A stretch of 64,000 bases of DNA, taken from positions 153,796,025-153,860,024 of the forward strand of contig NC_030680.2 of assembly GCF_000004195.4 (NCBI RefSeq). The letters run 5' to 3'. The notes beneath the pieces are model-generated. The model saw only the letters and a list, made by a program, of their open reading frames with translations, was not told the DNA's origin and made no database searches. Below are positions 22,303-34,400 of this stretch, one piece after another (within the stretch, counting starts at the first letter, position 1; each line of letters begins with the position of its first letter). Origin of the DNA: Xenopus tropicalis (taxonomy: Eukaryota > Chordata > Amphibia > Anura > Pipidae). The translations under genes were made by a program, and so were the position numbers.

Positions 22303-25300
22303 ATGGTAAGCAAGGTGCAGTTACTAGAGATGGAGCTCAGACACTGTAAGCAAGGTGCAGTTACTAGAGATGGAGCTCAGACACTGTAAGCAAGGTGCAG
22401 TTACTAGAGATGGAGCTCAGACAGTGTGAGCAAGGTGCAGTTACTAGAGATGGAGCTCATACAGTGTGAGCAAGGTGCAGTTACTAGAGATGGAGCTCAT
22501 ACAGTGTGAGCAAGGTGCAGTTACTAGAGATGGAGCTCAGACACTGTAAGCAAGGTGCAGTTACTAGAGATGGAGCTCAGACAGTGTGAGCAAGGTGCAG
22601 TTACTAGAGATGGAGCTCATACAGTGTGAGCAAGGTGCAGTTACTAGAGATGGAGCTCAGACACTGTAAGCAAGGTGCAGTTACTAGAGATGGAGCTCAG
22701 ACACTGTAAGCAAGGTGCAGTTACTAGAGATGGAGCTCAGACACTGTAAGCAAGGTGCAGTTACTAGAGATGGAGCTCAGACACTGTAAGCAAGGTGCAG
22801 TTACTAGAGATAGAGCTCAGACACTGTAAGCAAGGTGCAGTTACTAGAGATGGAGCTCAGACACTGTAAGCAAGGTGCAGTTACTAGAGATGGAGCTCAG
22901 ACACTGTAAGCAAGGTGCAGTTACTAGAGATGGAGCTCAGACACTGTAAGCAAGGTGCAGTTACTAGAGATGGAGCTCAGACAGTGTGAGCAAGGTGCAG
23001 TTACTAGAGATGGAGCTCAGACAGTGTGAGCATGGTGCAGTTACTAGAGATGGAGCTCAGACACTGTAAGCAAGGTGCAGTTACTAGAGATGGAGCTCAG
23101 ACAGTGTGAGCAATGTGCAGTTACTAGAGATGGAGCTCAGACACTGTAAGCAAGGTGCAGTTACTAGAGATGGAGCTCAGACACTGTAAGCAAGGTGCAG
23201 TTACTAGAGATGGAGCTCAGACACTGTAAGCAAGGTGCAGTTACTAGAGATGGAGCTCAGACACTGTAAGCAAGGTGCAGTTACTAGAGATGGAGCTCAG
23301 ACAGTGTGAGCAAGGTGCAGTTACTAGAGATGGAGCTCAGACAGTGTGAGCATGGTGCAGTTACTAGAGATGGAGCTCAGACACTGTAAGCAAGGTGCAG
23401 TTACTAGAGATGGAGCTCAGACAGTGTGAGCAATGTGCAGTTACTAGAGATGGAGCTCAGACACTGTAAGCAAGGTGCAGTTACTAGAGATGGAGCTCAG
23501 ACAGTGTGAGCAAGGTGCAGTTACTAGAGATGGAGCTCAGACAGTGTGAGCAATGTGCAGTTACTAGAGATGGAGCTCAGACACTGTAAGCAAGGTGCAG
23601 TTACTAGAGATGGAGCTCAGACAGTGTGAGCAAGGTGCAGTTACTAGAGATGGAGCTCAGACAGTGTGAGCATGGTGCAGTTACTAGAGATGGAGCTCAG
23701 ACAGTGTGAGCATGGTGCAGTTACTAGAGATGGAGCTCAGACAGTGTGAGCATGGTGCAGTTACTAGAGATGGAGCTCAGACAGTGTGAGCATGGTGCAG
23801 TTACTAGAGATGGAGCTCAGACAGTGTGAGCATGGTGCAGTTACTAGAGATGGAGCTCAGACAGTGTGAGCATGGTGCAGTTACTAGAGATGGAGCTCAG
23901 ACACTGTAAGCAAGGTGCAGTTACTAGAGATGGAGCTCAGACAGTGTGAGCAAGGTGCAGTTACTAGAGATGGAGCTCAGACAGTGTGAGCATGGTGCAG
24001 TTACTAGAGATGGAGCTCAGACACTGTAAGCAATGTGCAGTTACTAGAGATGGAGCTCAGACAGTGTGAGCAATGTGATGTTACTAGAGATGGAGCTCAG
24101 ACACTGTAAGCAATGTGCAGTTACTAGAGATGAAGCTCAGACAGTGTGAGCAATGTGCAGTTACTAGAGATGGAGCTCAGACAGTGTGAGCAAGGTGCAG
24201 TTACTAGAGATGAAGCTCAGACAGTGTGAGCAAGGTGCAGTTACTAGAGATGGAGCTCAGACAGTGTGAGCAAGGTGCAGTTACTAGAGATGAAGCTCAG
24301 ACAGTGTGAGCAAGGTGCAGTTACTAGAGATGGAGCTCAGACAGTGTGAGCAATGTGCAGTTACTAGAGATGGAGCTCAGTGTGAGCAAGGTGCAGTTAC
24401 TAGAGATGGAGCTCAGACACTGTAAGCAAGGTGCAGTTACTAGAGATGGAGCTCAGACAGTTTGAGCAAGGTGCAGTTACTAGAGATGGAGCTCAGACAG
24501 TGTGAGCAAGGTGCAGTTACTAGAGATGGAGCTCAGACAGTGTGAGCAAGGTGCAGTTACTAGAGATGGAGCTCAGACAGTGTGAGCAAGGTGCAGTTAC
24601 TAGAGATGGAGCTCAGACACTGTGAGCAATGTGCAGTTACTAGAGATGGAGCTCAGACAGTGTGAGCAAGGTGCAGTTACTAGAGATGGAGCTCAGACAG
24701 TGTGAGCAAGGTGCAGTTACTAGAGATGAAGCTCAGACAGTGTGAGCAAGGTGCAGTTACTAGAGATGGAGCTCAGACAGTGTGAGCAAGGTGCAGTTAC
24801 TAGAGATGGAGCTCAGACAGTGTAAGCAATGTGCAGTTACTAGAGATGGAGCTCAGACAGTGTGAGCAAGGTGCAGTTACTAGAGATGGAGCTCAGTGTG
24901 AGCAATGTGCAGTTACTAGAGATGGAGCTCAGACAGTGTGAGCATGGTGCAGTTACTAGAGATGGAGCTCAGACACTGTAAGCAAGGTGCAGTTACTAGA
25001 GATGGAGCTCAGACAGTTTGAGCAATGTGCAGTTACTAGAGATGGAGCTCAGACAGTGTGAGCATGGTGCAGTTACTAGAGATGGAGCTCAGACAGTGTG
25101 AGCATGGTGCAGTTACTAGAGATGGAGCTCAGACACTGTAAGCAAGGTGCAGTTACTAGAGATGGAGCTCAGACAGTGTGAGCAATGTGCAGTTACTAGA
25201 GATGGAGCTCAGACAGTGTGAGCAAGGTGCAGTTACTAGAGATGAAGCTCAGACAGTGTGAGCAAGGTGCAGTTACTAGAGATGGAGCTCAGACAGTGTG

Positions 25301-28300
25301 AGCAAGGTGCAGTTACTAGAGATGAAGCTCAGACAGTGTGAGCAAGGTGCAGTTACTAGAGATGGAGCTCAGACAGTGTGAGCAATGTGCAGTTACTAGA
25401 GATGGAGCTCAGTGTGAGCAAGGTGCAGTTACTAGAGATGGAGCTCAGACACTGTAAGCAAGGTGCAGTTACTAGAGATGGAGCTCAGACAGTTTGAGCA
25501 AGGTGCAGTTACTAGAGATGGAGCTCAGACAGTGTGAGCAAGGTGCAGTTACTAGAGATGGAGCTCAGACAGTGTGAGCAAGGTGCAGTTACTAGAGATG
25601 GAGCTCAGACAGTGTGAGCAAGGTGCAGTTACTAGAGATGGAGCTCAGACACTGTGAGCAATGTGCAGTTACTAGAGATGGAGCTCAGACAGTGTGAGCA
25701 AGGTGCAGTTACTAGAGATGGAGCTCAGACAGTGTGAGCAAGGTGCAGTTACTAGAGATGAAGCTCAGACAGTGTGAGCAAGGTGCAGTTACTAGAGATG
25801 GAGCTCAGACAGTGTGAGCAAGGTGCAGTTACTAGAGATGGAGCTCAGACAGTGTAAGCAATGTGCAGTTACTAGAGATGGAGCTCAGACAGTGTGAGCA
25901 AGGTGCAGTTACTAGAGATGGAGCTCAGTGTGAGCAATGTGCAGTTACTAGAGATGGAGCTCAGACAGTGTGAGCATGGTGCAGTTACTAGAGATGGAGC
26001 TCAGACACTGTAAGCAAGGTGCAGTTACTAGAGATGGAGCTCAGACAGTTTGAGCAATGTGCAGTTACTAGAGATGGAGCTCAGACAGTGTGAGCATGGT
26101 GCAGTTACTAGAGATGGAGCTCAGACAGTGTGAGCATGGTGCAGTTACTAGAGATGGAGCTCAGACACTGTAAGCAAGGTGCAGTTACTAGAGATGGAGC
26201 TCAGACAGTGTGAGCAATGTGCAGTTACTAGAGATGGAGCTCAGACAGTGTGAGCAATGTGCAGTTACTAGAGATGGAGCTCAGACACTGTAAGCAAGGT
26301 GCAGTTACTAGAGATGGAGCTCAGACAGTTTGAGCAATGTGCAGTTACTAGAGATGGAGCTCAGACACTGTAAGCAAGGTGCAGTTACTAGAGATGGAGC
26401 TCAGACAGTGTGAGCAATGTGCAGTTACTAGAGATGGAGCTCAGACAGTGTGAGCAATGTGCAGTTACTAGAGATGGAGCTCAGACAGTGTGAGCAATGT
26501 GCAGTTACTAGAGATGGAGCTCAGACAGTGTGAGCAATGTGCAGTTACTAGAGATGGAGCTCAGACAGTGTGAGCAAGGTGCAGTTACTAGAGATGGAGC
26601 TCAGACAGTGTAAGCAAGGTGCAGTTACTAGAGATGGAGCTCAGACAGTGTAAGCAAGGTGCAGCTACTAGAGATGGAGCTCAGACAGTGTGAGCAAGGT
26701 GCAGTTACTAGAGATGGAGCTCAGACAGTGTGAGCAAGGTGCAGTTACTAGAGATGGAGCTCAGACAGTGTGAGCAATGTGCAGTTACTAGAGATGGAGC
26801 TCAGACAGTGTGAGCAATGTGCAGTTACTAGAGATGGAGCTCAGACACTGTAAGCAAGGTGCAGTTACTAGAGATGGAGCTCAGACAGTGTGAGCATGGT
26901 GCAGTTACTAGAGATGGAGCTCAGACACTGTAAGCAAGGTGCAGTTACTAGAGATGGAGCTCAGACAGTGTGAGCAATGTGCAGTTACTAGAGATGGAGC
27001 TCAGACACTGTAAGCAAGGTGCAGTTACTAGAGATGGAGCTCAGACAGTGTGAGCAATGTGCAGTTACTAGAGATGGAGCTCAGACAGTGTGAGCAATGT
27101 GCAGTTACTAGAGATGGAGCTCAGACAGTGTGAGCAATGTGCAGTTACTAGAGATGGAGCTCAGACAGTGTGAGCAATGTGCAGTTACTAGAGATGGAGC
27201 TCAGACAGTGTGAGCAATGTGCAGTTACTAGAGATGGAGCTCAGACAGTGTGAGCAAGGTGCAGTTACTAGAGATGGAGCTCAGTGTGAGCAATGTGCAG
27301 TTACTAGAGATGGAGCTCAGACAGTGTGAGCATGGTGCAGTTACTAGAGATGGAGCTCAGACACTGTAAGCAAGGTGCAGTTACTAGAGATGGAGCTCAG
27401 ACAGTGTGAGCATGGTGCAGTTACTAGAGATGGAGCTCAGACAGTGTGAGCATGGTGCAGTTACTAGAGATGGAGCTCAGACACTGTAAGCAAGGTGCAG
27501 TTACTAGAGATGGAGCTCAGACAGTGTGAGCAAGGTGCAGTTACTAGAGATGGAGCTCAGACAGTGTGAGCATGGTGCAGTTACTAGAGATGGAGCTCAG
27601 ACAGTGTGAGCATGGTGCAGTTACTAGAGATGGAGCTCAGACAGTGTGAGCATGGTGCAGTTACTAGAGATGGAGCTCAGACAGTGTGAGCATGGTGCAG
27701 TTACTAGAGATGGAGCTCAGACAGTGTGAGCATGGTGCAGTTACTAGAGATGGAGCTCAGACAGTGTGAGCATGGTGCAGTTACTAGAGATGGAGCTCAG
27801 ACACTGTAAGCAAGGTGCAGTTACTAGAGATGGAGCTCAGACAGTGTGAGCAAGGTGCAGTTACTAGAGATGGAGCTCAGACAGTGTGAGCATGGTGCAG
27901 TTACTAGAGATGGAGCTCAGACACTGTAAGCAATGTGCAGTTACTAGAGATGGAGCTCAGACAGTGTGAGCAATGTGCAGTTACTAGAGATGGAGCTCAG
28001 ACACTGTAAGCAATGTGCAGTTACTAGAGATGAAGCTCAGACAGTGTGAGCAAGGTGCAGTTACTAGAAATGGAGTTCAGTGTGAGCAAGATGCAGTTAC
28101 TAGAGATGGAGCTCAGACAGTGTGAGCAAGGTGCAGTTACTAGAGATGGAGCTCAGACAGTGTGAGCAAGGTGCAGTTACTAGAGATGGAGCTCAGACAG
28201 TGTGAGCAAGGTGCAGTTACTAGAGATGGAGCTCAGACAGTGTGAGCAAGGTGCAGTTACTAGAGATGGAGCTCAGACAGTGTAAGCAAGGTGCAGTTAC

Positions 28301-31026
28301 TAGAGATGGAGCTCAGACAGTGTGAGCAATGTGCAGTTACTAGAGATGGAGCTCAGACAGTGTGAGCAATGTGCAGTTACTAGAGATGGAGCTCAGACAG
28401 TGTGAGCAATGTGCAGTTACTAGAGATGGAGCTCAGTGTGAGCAAGGTGCAGTTACTAGAGATGGAGCTCAGACACTGTAAGCAAGGTGCAGTTACTAGA
28501 GATGGAGCTCAGACAGTTTGAGCAAGGTGCAGTTACTAGAGATGGAGCTCAGACAGTGTGAGCAAGGTGCAGTTACTAGAGATGGAGCTCAGACAGTGTG
28601 AGCAAGGTGCAGTTACTAGAGATGGAGCTCAGACAGTGTGAGCAAGGTGCAGTTACTAGAGATGGAGCTCAGACACTGTGAGCAATGTGCAGTTACTAGA
28701 GATGGAGCTCAGACAGTGTGAGCAAGGTGCAGTTACTAAAGATGGAGCTCAGACAGTGTGAGCAAGGTGCAGTTACTAGAGATGGAGCTCAGACAGTGTG
28801 AGCAATGTGCAGTTACTAGAGATGGAGCTCAGACAGTGTGAGCAATGTGCAGTTACTAGAGATGGAGCTCAGACACTGTAAGCAAGGTGCAGTTACTAGA
28901 GATGGAGCTCAGACAGTTTGAGCAATGTGCAGTTACTAGAGATGGAGCTCAGACACTGTAAGCAAGGTGCAGTTACTAGAGATGGAGCTCAGACAGTGTG
29001 AGCAATGTGCAGTTACTAGAGATGGAGCTCAGACAGTGTGAGCAATGTGCAGTTACTAGAGATGGAGCTCAGACAGTGTGAGCAATGTGCAGTTACTAGA
29101 GATGGAGCTCAGACAGTGTGAGCAATGTGCAGTTACTAGAGATGGAGCTCAGACAGTGTGAGCAAGGTGCAGTTACTAGAGATGGAGCTCAGACAGTGTA
29201 AGCAAGGTGCAGTTACTAGAGATGGAGCTCAGACAGTGTAAGCAAGGTGCAGTTACTAGAGATGGAGCTCAGACAGTGTGAGCAAGGTGCAGTTACTAGA
29301 GATGGAGCTCAGACAGTGTGAGCAAGGTGCAGTTACTAGAGATGGAGCTCAGACAGTGTGAGCAATGTGCAGTTACTAGAGATGGAGCTCAGACAGTGTG
29401 AGCAATGTGCAGTTACTAGAGATGGAGCTCAGACACTGTAAGCAAGGTGCAGTTACTAGAGATGGAGCTCAGACAGTGTGAGCATGGTGCAGTTACTAGA
29501 GATGGAGCTCAGACACTGTAAGCAAGGTGCAGTTACTAGAGATGGAGCTCAGACAGTGTGAGCAATGTGCAGTTACTAGAGATGGAGCTCAGACACTGTA
29601 AGCAAGGTGCAGTTACTAGAGATGGAGCTCAGACAGTGTGAGCAATGTGCAGTTACTAGAGATGGAGCTCAGACAGTGTGAGCAATGTGCAGTTACTAGA
29701 GATGGAGCTCAGACAGTGTGAGCAATGTGCAGTTACTAGAGATGGAGCTCAGACAGTGTGAGCAATGTGCAGTTACTAGAGATGGAGCTCAGACAGTGTG
29801 AGCAATGTGCAGTTACTAGAGATGGAGCTCAGACAGTGTGAGCAAGGTGCAGTTATTAGAGATGGAGCTCAGTGTGAGCAATGTGCAGTTACTAGAGATG
29901 GAGCTCAGACAGTGTGAGCAATGTGCAGTTACTAGAGATGGAGTTCAGACAGTGTGAGCAAGGTGCAGTTACTAGAGATGGAGCTCAGACAGTGTGAGCA
30001 TGGTGCAGTTACTAGAGATGGAGCTCAGACACTAAGCAATGTGCAGTTACTAGAGATGGAGCTCAGACAGTGTGAGCAAGGTGCAGTTACTAGAGATGGA
30101 GCTCAGACAGTGTGAGCAAGGTGCAGTTACTAGAGATGGAGCTCAGACAGTGTGAGCAATGTGCAGTTACTAGAGATGGAGCTCAGACAGTGTGAGCAAG
30201 GTGCAGTTACTAGAGATGGAGCTCAGACAGTGTGAGCAATGTGCAGTTACTAGAGATGGAGCTCAGACAGTGTGAGCAATGTGCAGTTACTAGAGATGGA
30301 GTTCAGACAGTGTGAGCAAGGTGCAGTTACTAGAGATGGAGCTCAGACAGTGTGAGCAATGTGCAGTTACTAGAGATGGAGTTCAGACAGTGTGAGCAAG
30401 GTGCAGTTACTAGAGATGGAGCTCAGACAGTGTGAGCATGGTGCAGTTACTAGAGATGGAGCTCAGACACTAAGCAATGTGCAGTTACTAGAGATGGAGC
30501 TCAGACAGTGTGAGCAAGGTGCAGTTACTAGAGATGGAGCTCAGACAGTGTGAGCAATGTGCAGTTACTAGAGATGGAGCTCAGACAGTGTGAGCAATGT
30601 GCAGTTACTAGAGATGGAGCTCAGACAGTGTAAGCAAGGTGCAGTTACTAGAGATGGAGCTCAGACAGTGTGAGCATGGTGCAGTTACTAGAGATGGAGC
30701 TCAGACACTGTAAGCAATGTGCAGTTACTAGAGATGAAGCTCAGACAGTGTGAGCAAGGTGCAGTTACTAGAGATGGAGCTCAGACAGTGTGAGCATGGT
30801 GCAGTTACTAGAGATGGAGCTCAGACAGTGTGAGCAAGGTGCAGTTACTAGAGATGGAGTTCAGACAGTGTGAGCAAGGTGCAGTTACTAGAGATGGAGT
30901 TCAGACAGTGTGAGCATGGTGCAGTTACTAGAGATGAAGCTCAGACAGTGTGAGCAAGGTGCAGTTACTAGAGATGGAGTTCAGACACTGTAAGCAAGGT
31001 GCAGTTACTAGAGATGGAGCTCAGAC
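22303..31026. repeat. 40-bp minisatellite, about 218 copies, largest array
   Basis: The unit holds GCAGTTACTAGAGATGGAGC, TCAGACA(C/G)TGT and (A/G)AGCAAGGT/AATGT/ATGGT. Each copy has a GAGCTC (SacI) site. Four-base deletion variants (GCTCAGTGTGAG) mark higher-order copies: 24381 and 25413, and 24897 and 25929, are both 1032 bp apart; 26281 and 28869 match at 2588 bp; runs of GTGAGCATGGTG near 23641 and 27541 match at about 3900 bp. It lies in the e15-e16 intron. Confidence 0.98.
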
Positions 31027-31311
31027 AGGGCCGGTACCATGGTATGAGCCTCAGGCTGACCACATGTCTCCAATAATCGAGAGCAGGATGAGCCCTAAAG
31101 TACTAAGACTTAGTAGTAATAAAAGTCAAAAAGTTTGCCCAGGAGCAGTAACCCATAGCAACCAATCATCATTCACCTGTTTAAAGCAAACATTCTATTG
31201 GTTGCTATGGGTTACTGCTCCTGGGCAAACTTAGCGCCATTTATGAATATCGGGGTAAGTTTCTAAGAAGAAGGAATGAGTTTCAGGAATTGTGGGTAAT
31301 TGTGTAATTAC
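31027..31311. mobile_element. Palindromic MITE-like element
   Basis: A perfect 34-bp inverted repeat, 31133-31166 against 31197-31230, with a 30-base loop. The arm includes CAGTAACCCATAGCAACCAA. It has no coding capacity. The arm sequence is familiar from small non-autonomous DNA transposons of frogs and fishes (memory only). The outer ends could not be fixed. Confidence 0.65.
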
Positions 31312-31391
31312 CTGAGCAGTGCGTTCCATTCCCTGTGAAACTGGCGATGCAGGAACAGACTGGGGTAGAATTGTTGGTTCCAACAATGCAG
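31312..31391 (-). CDS. stab1: stab1 exon e15: EGF module 3
   Basis: One base, 26 codons and one base; the acceptor tract is a run of about 13 C ending in cccag, donor gtaatt. It encodes CIVGTNNSTPVCSCIASF and then TGNGTHCS, with G-N-G-x-x-C as usual at the end of this module. NNST and NGTH are possible N-glycosylation sites. The 42-bp array starts about 77 bp upstream of the acceptor. Confidence 0.87.
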
Positions 31392-31467
31392 CTGGGGGGG
31401 GGGGGGGTAAAAAAGAAGGTGAGACACCATTTGATGGGAACAAGTACAAGGTACAGGGAGTCTAACA

Positions 31468-34400
31468 TTGTGCTCCATTTCCTGTAACCCTTTCCTTCCA
31501 TTCCCTCAGTTGTGCTCCATTTCCTGTTACCGTTTCCTTACATTCCCTCATTTGTGCTCCATTTCCTGTAACCCTTTCCTTCCATTCCCTCATTTGTGCT
31601 TCATTTCCTGTTACCGTTTCCTTACATTCCCTCATTTGTGCTCCATTTCCTGTAACCCTTTCCTTCCATTCCCTCAGTTGTGCTCCATTTCTTGTAACCC
31701 TTTCCTTCCATTCCCTCAGTTGTGCTCCATTTCCTGTAACCCTTTCCTTCCATTCCCTCAGTTGTGCTCCATTTCCTGTAACCCTTTCCTTCCATTCCCT
31801 CAGTTGTGCTCCATTTCCTGTAACCCTTTCCTTCCATTCCCTCAGTTGTGCTCCATTTCCTGTAACCCTTTCCTTCCATTCCCTCATTTGTGCTCCATTT
31901 CCTGTAACCCTTTCCTTCCATTCCCTCATTTGTGCTCCATTTCCTGTAACCCTTTCCTTCCATTCCCTCAGTTGTGCTCCATTTCCTGTAACCCTTTCCT
32001 TCCATTCCCTCATTTGTGCTCCATTTCCTGTAACCCTTTCTTTCCATTCCCTCATTTGTGCTCCATTTCCTGTAACCCTTTCCTTCCATTCCCTCATTTG
32101 TGCTCCATTTCCTGTAACCCTTTCCTTCCATTCCCTCCTTTGTGCTCCATTTCCTGTAACCCTTTCCTTCCATTCCCTCAGTTGTGCTCCATTTCCTGTA
32201 ACCCTTTCCTTCCATTCCCTCATTTGTGCTCCATTTCCTGTAACCCTTTCCTTCCATTCCTTCATTTGTGCTCCATTTCCTGTAACCCTTTCCTTCCATT
32301 CCCTCATTTGTGCTCCATTTCCTGTAACCCTTTCTTTACATTCCATTATTTGTGCTCCATTTCCTGTAACCCTTTCCTTACATTCCCTCATTTGTGCTGT
32401 TTCCTGTAACCCTTTCCTTACATTACCTCATTTGTGCACTGTTTCCTGTAACCCTTTTCTTCCACTCCATCATTTCTGCTTCATTTCCTGTAACCCTTTC
32501 CTTCCATTCCCTCATTTGTGCACTGTTTCCTGTAACCCTTTTCTTCCACTCCATCATTTCTGCTTCATTTCCTGTAACCCTTTCCTTACATTCCCTCATT
32601 TGTACTCCATATCCTGTAACCCTTTCATTAAATTCCCTCATTTGTGCACTGTTTCCTGTAACCCTTTCCTTAATTTCTCTCATTTGTGCACTGTTTCCTG
32701 TAACCCTTTCCTTAATTTCTCTCATTTGTGCACTGTTTCCTATAACCCTTTCCTTACATTCCCTCAGTTGTGCTCCATTTCCTGTAACCCTTTCCTTCCA
32801 TTCCCTCATTTGTGCTCCATTTCCTGTAAGCCTTTCCTTCCATTCCCTCATTTGTGCTCCATTTCCTGTAACCCTTTCCTTCCATTCCCTCATTTGTGCT
32901 CCATTTCCTGTAACCCTTTCCTTCCATTCCATTATTTGTGCTCCATTTCCTGTAACCCTTTCCTTCCATTCCCTCAGTTGTGCTCCATTTCCTGTAACCC
33001 TTTCCTTACATTCCCTCAGTTGTGCTCCATTTCCTGTAACCCTTTCCTTCCATTCCCTCATTTGTGCTCCATTTCCTGTAACCCTTTCCTTCCATTCCCT
33101 CATTTGTGCTCCATTTCCTGTAACCCTTTCCTTCCATTCCATTATTTGTGCTCCATTTCCTGTAACCCTTTCCTTCCATTCCCTCATTTGTGCTCCATTT
33201 CTTGTAACCCTTTCCTTCCATTCCCTCATTTGTGCTCCATTTCCTGTAACCCTTTCCTTACATTCCATTATTTGTGCTCCATTTCCTGTAACCCTTTCCT
33301 TACATTCCCTCATTTGTGCTCCATTTCCTGTAACCCTTTCCATACATTCCCTTAGTTGTGCTCCATTTCCTGTAACCCTTTCCTTACATTCCATTATTTG
33401 TGCTCCATTTCCTGTAATCCTTTCCTTACATTCCCTCAGTTGTGCTCCATTTCCTGTAACCCTTTCCTTCCATTCCCTCATTTGTGCTCCATTTCCTGTA
33501 ACCCTTTCCTTACATTCCCTCATTTGTGCTCCATTTCCTGTAACCCTTTCCTTACATTCCCTCATTTGTGCTCCATTTCCTGTAACCCTTTCCTTACATT
33601 CCCTCAGTTGTGCTCCATTTCCTGTAACCCTTTCCTTCGATTCCCTCAGTTGTGCTCCATTTCCTGTAACCCTTTCCTTCCATTCCCTCATTTGTGCTCC
33701 ATTTCCTGTAACCCTTTCCTTCCATTCCCTCATTTGTGCTGTTTCCTGTAACCCTTTCCTTACATTTCCTCATTTGTGCACTGTTTCCTGTAACCCTTTT
33801 CTTCCACTCCATCATTTCTGCTTCATTTCCTGTAACCCTTTCCTTACATTCCCTCATTTGTACTCCATATCCTGTAACCCTTTCATTAAATTCCCTCATT
33901 TGTGCACTGTTTCCTGTAACCCTTTCCTTAATTTCTCTCATTTGTGCACTGTTTCCTGTAACCCTTTCCTTAATTTCTCTCATTTGTGCACTGTTTCCTA
34001 TAACCCTTTCCTTACATTCCCTCAGTTGTGCTCCATTTCCTGTAACCCTTTCCTTCCATTCCCTCATTTGTGCTCCATTTCCTGTAAGCCTTTCCTTCCA
34101 TTCCCTCATTTGTGCTCCATTTCCTGTAACCCTTTCCTTCCATTCCCTCATTTGTGCTCCATTTCCTGTAACCCTTTCCTTCCATTCCATTATTTGTGCT
34201 CCATTTCCTGTAACCCTTTCCTTCCATTCCCTCAGTTGTGCTCCATTTCCTGTAACCCTTTCCTTCCATTCCCTCAGTTGTGCTCCATTTCCTGTAACCC
34301 TTTCCTTACATTCCCTCATTTGTGCTCCATTGCCTGTAACCCTTTCCTTCCATTCCCTCATTTGTGCTCCATTTCTTGTAACCCTTTCCTTCCATTCCCT

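Noticed and set aside
14886..31026. CRISPR-like regularity (direct repeats of 32-40 bp)
   Set aside because: There are no unique spacers; the units are directly joined tandem copies, and the genome is clearly vertebrate.
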